This document shows, piece by piece, positions 38,330 to 52,609 of a stretch of DNA of 64,000 nucleotides. Below the pieces are notes generated by a model. That model saw only the letters and a list, made by a program, of their open reading frames with translations. It was not told where the DNA came from and did no database searches. Each line of letters begins with the position of its first letter. Positions within the stretch are counted from its first letter, which is position 1. The DNA lies in NCBI GenBank assembly GCA_019722365.1, contig JADFUC010001316.1, positions 372,001 to 436,000 on the forward strand. The letters are read 5' to 3'. The stretch comes from Lithospermum erythrorhizon. Lineage: Eukaryota; Streptophyta; Magnoliopsida; Boraginales; Boraginaceae. The translations under genes and the position numbers were made by a program.

Positions 38330-41300
38330 ATGAAGTTTTTTTCAAAATTACCAGAAATGGATCTGATGAGATCGGAGAAGATGACACTTGTGCAGTTGAT
38401 TATTCCTGTTGAATCTGCTCATCGCGCAATTTCGTATTTAGGCCATCTCGGTGTTATTCAGTTTCGAAATGTGCGTTTTTTTGTATTTAATTTGATCATT
38501 TTGTCAAGTTTTATTGCGTTTTTATGTATGAAAGTGGACAAATTTTTGGGATTTAGTTGAATGTTTGATTTTTAGCTGAATTATGATATTATTAATACGG
38601 AGTATGTTTTTGGTTAGTTCTATTATGGTGTTTGATTTGTGGAGATATTGTGTTTTTTTTGTGTGTAAATTAGCGTTGATTATTATAAATAACAAATAGA
38701 GAAATTACTAACTAATGTAACAGTTAGAGTGAGTGCTTCAAAGAAAGTAATCCTATGGAATAATAATCATCCAGTATGAGTTGAACCCGAGATTTCCTAG
38801 GGGAAGCTCGGCTTAGATACCACTGGCTATTAAGCCATCAGTATGTTGGTTTTTTTTATTATGATCAACTATTGTTTAAGAGTGTATTGAGGTAGTTTAC
38901 AGATTAACTGTTACTTAGAATTTTTGTTGTATTATGCGAAAAATGGGAGTTTGTAGGTGGTAATGGTAAATGCGCCTTTTCTAAGAATAATCGCTCGAAT
39001 TTGAATATAAAGTAACAATTTTTTAGCAAACGAAACGATAAATGTTTAACAAGTGATGGTTAACATGTCCACGTTAGACGTTGCCTCAAAAACGGTATTG
39101 TGGTTCCCCATAGGATCCATCTGATTTGGATGACGAATCAGATATATGATCGGGTGCTTTACTTCAGTTAGTTCAGTGATTGTGTGCTGATCCGTATATA
39201 AGAGGTGGAGTGGATGTATTGCTTGATATCTTCTCATATTGTCGGATAACAATTCCGTAAAATTAATATAGTGGTTGATGTTACCATGAGTTTGTGATTT
39301 TGGAACTTGTTGCTTTTCTTGGCTAACAAAGCACTAACATAATGTATCAAGGTTGTTGGTCCAGCGTAGTATTAGTATGGGGCAAGAATCCGCAAGACAC
39401 CGATTAAACCAAAGTAGTACACTTCTGCATTTTCCAGTGATAATTTTTAAGACTTCTCCAGAGGTTATCCTATGAAGAAGGGTAGATTATCATTTACTTT
39501 AGAAACGTGATAGTTTTTTATATTTGAACGCACTTGTACCTGAAGTGAATAGGATTCGGTTAAACTAAGTTAACTTTTTAGTGGAGTATGTTCTTGTTGG
39601 TAGTCAGTTATTTATTTTGTTAGATTAATTTAATGTGCCGATAGGTTATATCTATTATTAGTATTTTTCTGGATATCTTGAAACAAAAACTGTACTATCC
39701 GGATATTCAACAGAATATGCACTCATTAAGTGTCTTTTATTCACAGTTAAATGATGATAAGAGTCCTTTCCAGCAGACGTTTGTTAACCAGGTAAATGAT
39801 GTACATTTCTGTTGAGATTTTGATGGTATATAGTTTTCAGTTGAAATGTTTGACCTTAAAGGTATAATTATGTTTTTGTTGTTGGAGGAAACTTTAAATT
39901 GGCAAATGGTCTTCAAACACCAAGCCATTGATGCATTTTGTTTATCTTTCTCCAAATAAGATGCTTGTTGACTTCTTCATGCGATATTGTATTTTTGAAG
40001 TCATCCAATTCTGTGCTTTTCTTATTTAAGGTTGACTACCCATAGACAGGTATAGTTCATTGCATTTTGTGAAAAAACCTGAACGAATATTCCTCTAGTG
40101 GTTTTATGTGATCTGCGTTTTTATTTAATGGGACAAAAATGAATCTGTCTTTTTTTTTTTTTTGGTTTCAGTCTTCCTTCAGAACTAGATACCAAATTAA
40201 ATCTCATACTTTGGTATGTGGACTATGTACCTCCCAGGGCATTACAGAGAGGTTGTACAATAACCTAAGTTATTTTTTTCCGTAATGAAGCCAGTCTCCA
40301 GGACTTAAATAGGAGAATTGGTATAATCATTTTCCTTTTAATTGCGTTCTCCATTCCTGTGCATTATTCGGAATTTGATTTCTCAGACTATTAATAGGTA
40401 GATTTACTTCATCCCTGTGCATCCAACTGATACGAGTCTGAAAAATTTGTTTGACCAAGTTCATGTGCTATGAAAATGTGTCTTAAGAAAACTTGTCTGG
40501 TATGTTCTTAATCTTATTTGGGAAAACTAGTAATGTTATTCACTTTGTTAATATTGAAGATGCTAAATCCTTCTACCTTTTGAGCGTAAAGAGGAAATTC
40601 TAAGAGTACCCTCTGCAGGTAAAACGATGTGCCGAAATGACAAGAAAAATAAGGTTTCTTCGACAGCAAATAGACAAGGCTCACCTTCTGCCTTCTCCTC
40701 AACCTGCCCCAGTCCCTGATATTGAATTAGAAGACCTGGAGGTCAGTTTTCATTAGTCTTTTCCCTCTCGTTTTTTTTGGTGGGAAACCCGCACCATTAG
40801 TCTTTCCTCGCTTTTTTTAACTGTGGGGAAACTTCAATTGGCGTGAATCACATGTGTGAGGGTGTTATTTGATAAGTGGAAATAAAGGTATCATATAATC
40901 AGTCATGGATCCATTCCCCAGATTAAAATGAAAACATTCTACTTCCAGCCGATACAACCATTGGTAAAGATAAAAACTTGAAAACTAAACCCAATAAAAA
41001 CTATTTATTTTCTACGGACATAAGGAACCTCTTGCTTTTCAAGACTGACAATAGAAATTAACTGAGGTGGATAGTCCGCTTGCCATATAAAATCTCTTTT
41101 CAAATCATTTGCTATGTTGGCGAGAAGATGAGCGGCCTTATTACCTTCCCTGAATACATGACTTACCTGCGCCCTGCATCCCCTAAACATAAACCGAATT
41201 GGAGTAATTTATGTACTCAATGACCAATGGCTTCTCTTTTGCTTAATGCCGGAGATAGGAAAAGTCAATATACATTCTAGTATATTTAGTCTTGGTAATT

Positions 41301-44300
41301 TATAAGAAATGTTTCTTTAGTTTCTGATTTCTGTCTCTCTTGTTTCATTAGGTACAACTTGCAGAGCATGAACACGAGCTAATTGAGATGAATGCTAACA
41401 GTGAGAAACTGCAGAATACGCATAATGAGTTGCTAGAGTTCAAGATGGTATTGCAGAAGGTACATTTTGGGTTTTACTGCCAATTCGTGTGTGTTATATA
41501 ATGAACTAGGAATTTGGAAATTGTATCTCTTCCAAGAGATAATTGTTATTAAAAAAGGTGATAATTGTTATTAGGTGGCCTAATATATCATGTGTGAACT
41601 TCACATGTTTTTTATTTTGTATCCTTGTTTACTTGTGCTTATGATTTCCATGTCCTATGGAGTCGAAGATTTTACATTCCTGGCTCTTGGATATAATGGA
41701 ATAAACCAAAATGGCTCATTACACTACCTATGCTTCTTAGCCACAAAGTATGACTTGATGCGTTGAAGTAATTATCTATGATTGGACATAACGTCATTTT
41801 TTAGTGTCTTCTATTCCTATTGCTCAGTATATGGTCTCCTTGGGCAACTTGTGATATGAAGTATGTCTCCCTCTAATGTCTCTGTTCTTTATAATCATCA
41901 TGGACAAAACCAGGCAGGTGATTTTCTTGTCTCTAGTCATACTCCTGCTAATGGCCAGGAGATTGAACTCGCGGAGACCGTTTACTCCATTGAGAATAAT
42001 GCAGATACAGTTTCGCTGCTGGAACAGGTCATTATTTTATCATGTATTCTCTAAGTTTATTTTGCATATCTGCGTGTTTTTGTTTAAGTATGTTTTCCCT
42101 GTAGGAGATGCAGCCTGGACCTTCAAATCAATCTGGAGTGAGTTTTGTTAGTGGTATCATATGCCAATCCAAAATTTCAAGGTTCGAAAGGATGTTATTT
42201 CGTGCTACAAGGGGCAACATGTTTTTCAATCAAGCACCGGCTGGTGACCAAATTATGGACCCTGCATCAAGTGAAATGGTCAAATTTGTTTATTTCTGAA
42301 TCATTTTTGTGTACATGTTTTATGTTTGATGGTTTATGATCACATATTAATAACCAATACTAACATGGCCGGTTAAAGAGCATTATATTTATTCTGATGT
42401 GAATCGTCTAACAATTTTGTCTTTATGCAGGTTGAGAAGACTATATTTGTAGTATTCTTCTCAGGTGAGCAAGCCAGAACAAAAATACTGAAAATATGTG
42501 AAGCTTTTGGTGCAAATTGCTATCCTTTACCAGAAGACACGATGAAAAGAAGACAAATTATTCAAGAAGTATGTAATGATTTGGTCTTGCCCTGTTTGTG
42601 TGCACGTGTTCGGTTTTGGCATTTTAGGAAACATAGGGCCTGCTTATCTTGCCTGTTTGAAATAGAATATATATTACGTTAATAACTTTGATAATGATCA
42701 ATTTGACATGTCTTGTGGAGTCGAAGATTTTAATTCCTCGGATCTTGGATATAATCGAAGAAATCAAAATGGCTCATTGCACTGCCTGCACTTCTTATCT
42801 ATTGTGAAGTACTTTTGTGAATCATTTTTGTACATGTTTCTGACCAAATTTGTTTATTTGTATGCAGTACTTTTTAGTTTTAGGGCTTGTGTTTCTTGTG
42901 TTTTAATGAGATTTAACTAAGAGTTAGCTTAAATCAATCCGATGTGAGGGTAGGTCATGAAGTCACTTCGGTTGAGAGCAGAGTTTTAAAATTTTCAATT
43001 AATTATAATGAATATTGTTTTTTTTCCCAATGAGAGAAGCTAAGTCAGGATTCGACTTTTGCTGATTACCATCTAATCTGCTACCTTAGTAGGTCAAAGT
43101 ACCCTTTGTTCAATTTTTTCGGTTTTTTCCTACGTTAACTGCTTTGTTTGTATTTGGGTTCTTTTGTAATGCTGTGTTTTAACTACCGAAGCAATGAATT
43201 ATCTACTGCATAATTGACCCATCACTAATTTGCCAAATTTCTTATGAAAATTTCTCAGTCATGTTTTGCTCAGTCACTTGAAAGGGATACTTAAATAGAA
43301 GACTTTTGAAAAAAATCTTAGCTTTTATTTATTTGTTTTCAGGTAATATCACGTTTGTCTGACTTGGAAACCACATTGGATGCTGGATTACGTCATAGGG
43401 ACAAAGTTCTTACCTCCATTGGGTTCCAACTTGCTCGATGGGCTGGCATTGTAATCCACAGTTCCTAACACTTCCGTTTTAGATATTGGATAATTGTTAC
43501 TTTGATATCAAACCGAGTTTGTCTTTCAATTGTTTCCTCAACACTGAATAGTTAGTTCAAATGGTAACCTTGGCTTGTAGGTTAGAAGGGAGAAAGCTGT
43601 GTTCGACACATTAAATATGCTCAATTTTGATGTCACGAAGAAATGCCTTGTTGGTGAGGGATGGTGTCCAATATTTGCTAAACCCAAGGTAGTGACATTC
43701 ACTTCTACTAGTACTATATGTATTATTGCCAATGTGTCATTGGTGTCTGATATTATTTCTGACAGGAAATCTTTCATGATATGACAGATTCAAGAGGCTT
43801 TGCAGCAGGCAACTTTTGATAGCAACTCTCAAGTAGGTGTAATATTTCATGTGATGGATGCTATCGAGTCTCCTCCAACTTACTTCAAGACCAATACCTT
43901 CACCAATGCCTATCAAGAGATTGTTGATGCATATGGGTAAGTCAGGACATTCTTGTTCTATTTGCTTTTGTCCTCTTTTCTGCCCTCTGCATGCAGTTGC
44001 ATGATATATGTGATTTCAGTGACTACCTTTCAATTAGGTCACACACATGGATATATATTTGTATCCTTTTTATTTTATGTCTTCTTTTCGCTTATTACCC
44101 TTGCACAATTGGTGCATTAGGTGGCTCGACTGTCGATATCACATATCTCATTGTTGGTTTCAAATAGTTGTATGGACTGAGGGTATAGGGAGCCTCTAAT
44201 GGTACCCTTCCAGACAGTTGTACCGCTCAAAGACATGAAAATGCAAGCGTGAGGAAAATAATTGAGAGGGGGGGAAGGAAAGATCGGGCGAATTAAGGGA

Positions 44301-47300
44301 TGTCTAACCGTGCATGTATAAATTTGAGAATAACCATGAGATTAGTTTGTCTGTACATGATAGTACATACTAGTGAGCTTACAGCTTCTTGTGTGATATC
44401 TTATAACATAAACAAAATATGTAGGTTTATTGCACAAACCATGGCTTCACTGACCTATTGAAGACCTTGTGATGAATAGCATTGCTCCAGAATAATTTTT
44501 GTTGGAATGATTTTATTTATGTTTTTTAATCTATATCTACTTAACTGTGTGCTATATTAATGCAATCATTCATCTCCTTCAGTATTGCGAAGTACCAGGA
44601 GGCAAATCCTGCAGTTTATGCTGTAATTACATTTCCGTTCCTGTTTGCTGTGATGTTTGGGGATTGGGGTCATGGGATGTGCTTGTTATTTGGTGCATTA
44701 GTCCTTGTATCCCGTGAGAAAAAGCTTGGATCACAGGTGCCCTTCTTTACTCTTGCACGGCCATAGTGCCATCTAAACAGAAATCCATTCTCACAAGTTG
44801 TTATAACATCGACATTTGTTTTCTTTTACAATCAGAAACTTGGTAGCTTTATGGAGATGCTATTCGGTGGACGATATGTTCTCCTCTTGATGTCTCTGTT
44901 TTCGATATACTGTGGGTTGATTTACAATGAGTTCTTCTCTGTTCCTTTCCACATATTTGGTGGCTCTGCCTATAAATGCCGAGATGCGACATGCAGGTCT
45001 GCTAATAGGTTTCTGCATCCATGTGACTCAACTCCTGTCTACCTTGGATAATATATATGATTTTGTGCTCCAACTGAAAACAAAATGTATATTTGACAGT
45101 GATGTACGTTCAGTTGGTTTAATCAAGTATCAGGGCCCTTACCCATTTGGCGTGGATCCAAGCTGGCGTGGAAGTCGTACAGAGCTTCCTTTTTTGAATT
45201 CTCTTAAAATGAAGATGTCTATTTTGTTTGGTGTGGTTCAGATGAACTTGGGAATGATATTGAGTTACTTTAATGCTCGTTTCTTCAACAACTCTCTCGA
45301 CATTAAGTATGCAATTCCTTATTGTCTCGTCTTGTTCCATTTTGTTGAAAACTTAGCTCTAAAAAAATTTCGTTCTTTCGTATCAGGTATCAGTTCATAC
45401 CACAAATGATCTTTCTCAACAGCCTCTTCGGCTATCTGTCACTTCTCATTGTTGTTAAATGGTGTACTGGTTCAAAAGCAGACCTCTATCATGTAATGAT
45501 ATACATGTTCTTAAGTCCTTTTGACGACCTTGGGGAAAATAAGTTGATCTGGGGACAAAGTACCCTCCAGGCATGATCTTTTCCCTGTCAAATGTTGAAT
45601 TTTAGTGACCTAAACTGTATATAAGACGTATGGTAATAACAAGGATATAATTTTGCAGGTTATATTGTTGCTTTGTGCTCTAGTTGCGGTACCATGGATG
45701 CTCTTCCCCAAACCTTTTATTTTAAAGAGACGCCATACTGAGGTACATGTGTCCTTTTCTATTCCAGATGCTTTCAATACTGGATTCCACTTGTACGAAA
45801 ATCCAGATCCTTCATCCCTCTCTGCCCCTTAAGCTCTGATGGGTTTTTTTTTGTTTTTTTTTATAATTGCATTTCATGGTCTTGTGTGTCACATTGTTTG
45901 TGATGCCTGAGGGATTAAAAAGGTTTGTACACCTATATATATTCTCTGTTCTGTGTAGATGCTAATTTATTTCGAGTACAACGTGTTTCTCACTACCATC
46001 TCCAAGAGAATCACCAAGAGCTCTTCAATATTTTAGTAATTTTTTTTTCTATCACTTTAGCATTTGATGGATGTTGCTAAATTACTGTAATTGCTTTGTA
46101 CCAGTTGTTTGTTCTTTTATTTTTATGCCAAATATTTGAGATATAATATGTTCGGCAACTCATTCCCTTATTTACTGATGCTCAGAGATTCCAAGGCCGT
46201 ACATATGGAATACTTAGGACCTCAGAGACAGATATTGAGGAACCTGATTCTGCTCGGGAACACCATGAAGAATTTAATTTCAGTGAGGTCTTTGTGCATC
46301 AGATGATACATTCAATTGAATTTGTACTTGGTTCTGTATCAAATACGGCATCTTACCTTCGGCTGTGGGCTTTAAGGTGCAACCACTTTTGTACAGTATT
46401 ATTTGCCCTTTTATAGCTGTTCCCTAGTAATCAGCTAATGGTTCTATTGCATTGATGCATGTTTGTCTCCACTACAGTTTGGCTCATTCCGAACTGTCAA
46501 CTGTTTTCTTCGAGAAGGTCCTCCTCTTAGCATGGGGGTAAGTAACTATCTGTTTCTCTTTAATTTACATACTCTTTCTTCCATCGCATTCTCTTTGTTT
46601 AAACCTTATAGTTGGTTGTACATCCTTATCTTTTTCATGTCCTATAACTTAGATTCCATTGGAATGATTGCCTCATTCATGTACCTTGTGAGCGATTGGA
46701 TCCATGACCCCCTCTCTTGGTGCCTCTTGCAGTGCCTCAAGCTTTACATGATTTATCCCAAAAAATGTACGAGTGTACACATTCATGTGCATAATGTGGG
46801 GGAGAAATGAAGGCACCAATAAGGGTAGAGGGTCTTAATTGGTTAAGAGCATTCACATCAGTTTTCCTAAAACAAATTCCTTGAATTTGCTCCCTAACTA
46901 AATTTTACTTCCTCTGGCTCTGCCCAGTGGTTATTAATTTCATTTTTGGATGTTTAGATTTAACTGCAATGTTTTTGAGTGTTCCCATACAACCCTGAAT
47001 TAATATTGTTATTACTTTGCTCCAATAATCTCTTATAAGGTAAAAAAAGTAAACTTTTCTTTAAAATAATCAAATTCAAATTGTAAGCCTAAATATGGAG
47101 GGAGGGAGTATAATTTTATTAAAATGGTTATCTTAGTTATAAATTTGATTTGCTCTAGTCTAATTATTCAAGAGTTCTTCTTTTCGTTTGTTGAAGTATT
47201 AAGTGTCTCGAGGTTGAATGGATTATCCTTGTGTTAGAATTTAGATATAGAGCTTAAGTACCCATTTTAAATACCCACTTCATGCTTCAAAATGCTTATA

Positions 47301-47586
47301 CTTGAACATGGAGCTGCAACATATGTAGCAAATTCATTTACATGTTGTAGATGTTTAGCTTGTTTGTTGCTGTTCTTGCAGGTATCAGAACATCCTCATA
47401 CGGTTGGTGGGGCTAGCAGTTTTTGCATTTGCAACAGCATTCATACTACTTATGATGGAGACTCTCAGTGCATTTCTCCATGCCTTGCGTCTACACTGGG
47501 TAGAGTTCCAAGGAAAATTTTATCATGGTGATGGTTACAAATTTATACCTTTCTCATTTGCCTCATTAACAGATGAAGAGGACTAG
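38330..47586 (+). CDS. VHA-a: V-type proton ATPase subunit a (VHA-a)
   Basis: Subunit a of the V0 sector forms the proton half-channels and fixes which endomembrane (trans-Golgi or tonoplast) the pump acidifies. Eighteen coding exons join in phase: 38330-38470, 39747-39791, 40619-40741, 41352-41459, 41914-42027, 42105-42278, 42431-42568, 43343-43450, 43581-43688, 43788-43936, 44583-44736, 44836-44996, 45100-45306, 45387-45570, 45659-45742, 46186-46376, 46478-46537 and 47382-47586. The product is 817 aa, the usual length. The N-half is cytosolic ([25 protein letters not shown]); the C-half is hydrophobic, with FGDWGHG, the acidic loop REHHEEFNF and the essential arginine in [14 protein letters not shown] (about Arg725). 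Intron 14 starts with GC instead of GT. The ATG at 38330 gives [11 protein letters not shown], like the VHA-a1 start. Introns carry a LINE fragment and a duplicated sequence. I infer the VHA-a1 (TGN) clade from length and N-terminus only. Confidence 0.95.
41005..41190 (-). mobile_element. Fragment of a non-LTR retrotransposon RNase H domain (V-ATPase intron 3)
   Basis: On the minus strand a 61-codon open frame reads [20 protein letters not shown], the C-terminal signature of the RNase H-like domain of plant LINEs and related reverse-transcriptase-derived genes. It lies antisense in intron 3 of the V-ATPase gene, well away from both splice sites. Only the end of the domain is left, with no reverse transcriptase nearby. 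Confidence 0.65.
41649..41762 (+). repeat. Intronic repeat, copy 1 (V-ATPase intron 4)
   Basis: It shares GGAGTCGAAGATTTTA, TCTTGGATATAAT and CAAAATGGCTCATT, in the same order and spacing, with the copy at 42707-42812 in intron 7. The similarity runs for about 100 bases and includes small indels. Confidence 0.75.
42707..42812 (+). repeat. Intronic repeat, copy 2 (V-ATPase intron 7)
   Basis: Second copy of the 41649-41762 unit. Just downstream, GAATCATTTTTGTACATGTTT and CAAATTTGTTTATTT also echo the start of intron 6 (42280-42320), so several local duplications have occurred here. Confidence 0.75.
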
Positions 47587-48430
47587 AGAGAACATGTACT
47601 CGTTACCTTTTTTGACATTGACAAAGAAGGTGGGGAACAATCTGAGGCAGTTGAAGGGCAATAAAATTTGCTCAATCCCCATCTAGTTTCACTTCTATTA
47701 TCATTTAACGATATCTTTGCTCAGTACTTCGTATTGATAGCACGAGAGTATACACAGAATAGCATAGCCACTCTAAATCTGATATTTGTAATTGTCCTCC
47801 TGTAATAGATGGAATATGAGATGCAGGTGTTGTAAAGAAGGGGTCCTTGTTGTATGCATCTGCATGACATCTTGAAATTAGGCCAGCAAGTATAGAGTAT
47901 TAGAGATCCTCTATTTACAGTGATCTGGTGTTGGAATTTTGCAGACAGTTTTGTAATAAAGCCACATTCCTACACTATTCTATGTAAGCAGATAAAAATG
48001 TAAACTACAGTTTCTTGAAATCCTGGGTTGCACTCCCCAAAATATGTATTGATTGTTGATTTTTAACATCTGTCATTTGTTAAATTGGAGCAGTTAGAAT
48101 GAAACCAATCTGTTATTTGTTACAATGAAGCAGATTCATCACAACAAAACTCATGATAGTTAAAACAACCGATTGACTACATATTTCACGTTCACTGCAC
48201 TTCACAAAGGTGTCCAGATTTGGTACGAGTGGAAAACTCTATACAAAATGAGAAAAAAATTGAGATATGATAAATATTCATGTGCCTAGACCCCCAAGGG
48301 ACTTCAAAAAGAAAAGATGGTCCAAATCCATGGATGTCATTATGATAACATTATGATCTATACCAACAAAATCTGGTGGTGCCCGGTGGCTGTTATTACA
48401 AGCATCGCTACCGTGCCATAAGAATATGTC
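47587..48430. other. Convergent 3' intergenic region
   Basis: The stretch between the V-ATPase and MAP kinase stop codons should hold both 3'UTRs. Apart from AT-rich sequence and possible AATAAA-type signals I see nothing distinct. Confidence 0.6.
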
Positions 48431-51253
<2,823 letters not shown>

Positions 51254-51673
51254 AATATGTATCAAATGAACAATCAAACCCCTTCTCAACCTTTGGAAAA
51301 AATCTCACTTTTTTGTGAGATTGATGTACCCAAATGGAGATGGTTCAACTGACATGCATGCATGTATATGTGAGGAAAAGAAAATGGAAGGATGAGCAAA
51401 TATGGAACGTAGAAAGAGGGGGAGAGGATGCAGGGGAAGGAGGGGAATGATCAAAGGCCTCAAGGGCAAATGTGGGATGGAATTTTCTGGATATGGTTTG
51501 GAGGGAGGTGACACAATTGGGCAATTTGACTAGAACACTTTATTCCAAGTCATTTGTTGTGTAAAAATTTTGTAAAATACTACAAGTCAATTCTTCGCTT
51601 TAACAAATATCATTAAGAGACTTTCCAATTCACGTGTGAATCTAATCATGCCAATATAGTATGTAGATAATTT

Positions 51674-51862
51674 GTCATTTGATGACAAATGTCACTTTTC
51701 TTTAATTTGGATTCACTTTTATAGAAAGTTGAATATCATTATCAATCATTGAAATATAAAAATCATCAACTTTAAAAATTAATCCAAAAACAATACGTCA
51801 TTTGATGAAATATTATTCTACCAACTTATGGAAAAACTATAACATTTAGTGTCATTTGATGA
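51674..51862 (+). repeat. Three copies of GTCATTTGATGA, one inside a 9-bp hairpin
   Basis: GTCATTTGATGA occurs at 51674, 51797 and 51851. The first lies in ATTTGTCATTTGATGACAAAT, whose 9-bp arms are perfectly complementary around TTG. The repeats lie between the divergent starts of the MAP kinase gene and the exonuclease relic. Function unknown. Confidence 0.7.
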
Positions 51863-52026
51863 TAATAATGAAGGAGGATCTTAATAAATTATTTTCATAG
51901 TATTTGAAGAGACTTGTTAAATGTGGAATGTAGACAGCTTCAATTTAATTAAGGGTATCATGTATTTAACTAAACAACCATTTCTCATTTGGTAAAATGG
52001 TTAAATAATTTGAAGAAAAGAAGAAG

Positions 52027-52607
52027 ATGGAGATTGTTTTATGTAGTCACATTTTTAGCTTCTGTGATAATGCCATAGAAACAACAATCATATCAAAGGT
52101 TGATGACATTGATAAATGGTTGCAAAAAATATATTACAAACATATCACGAACAATAATTCAAAACTAGTAGTAGGCTCAATGAGCAAGAAGATTGCAACT
52201 TTACAATTACGTGTTGAAAACAGTTGTTTGATTGTACAAATGTTGTATTTAGATTTAGACAGAGTTCCTCTGTCTCTTACCAACTTCCTAAGCAACTCTA
52301 ATGTCATGATTCTTGGAATTGAAATTCAAGAAAATGCATGCAAGCTGAAAAGGGAATATGGGGTTGATTGTTTATGCAAGAAAGTGGATTTGAGAGATTT
52401 AGTTAAGGCATGGTTTCCTTTGAGCTACAAGAAGAGCCTGGATTGAAAGCAATGGCTTATGAAATTGCAGGATTTTCAATGAGGACAAGGAAATGGAGTA
52501 TTAAGCCTAATTGGGAATCAAGATTTCTTAGTGTGGAGCTTGTTGAGTATGCTTCAGTTGATGTTTTTACTTGTTATGTAATAGCACAAAGGTTGCTTCA
52601 CTTGTAG
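52027..52607 (+). pseudogene. Decayed WRN-like 3'-5' exonuclease (DEDDy) gene
   Basis: The first open part (52027-52446, 139 aa) resembles plant Werner-like exonucleases: VDDIDKWLQKIY, SKLVVG, IATLQLRVENSCLIVQMLY, LTNFLSNSNVMILGIEIQ and the VDLRDLV region. The family's first catalytic motif (LDxEW after VVG) is missing and replaced by SMSKKI. At about 52410-52446 the frame shifts and the similarity continues in another frame, with GLKAMAYEIAGFSM, WESRFLSVELVEYASVDVF and a normal stop at 52607; the YxxxD motif (YASVD) is kept. With one frameshift and the loss of the metal-binding D/E pair it cannot encode an active exonuclease. Caryophyllales and other plants carry many diverged copies of this family. 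There are no introns, which is also usual for these copies. Confidence 0.7.
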
Positions 52608-52609
52608 AG

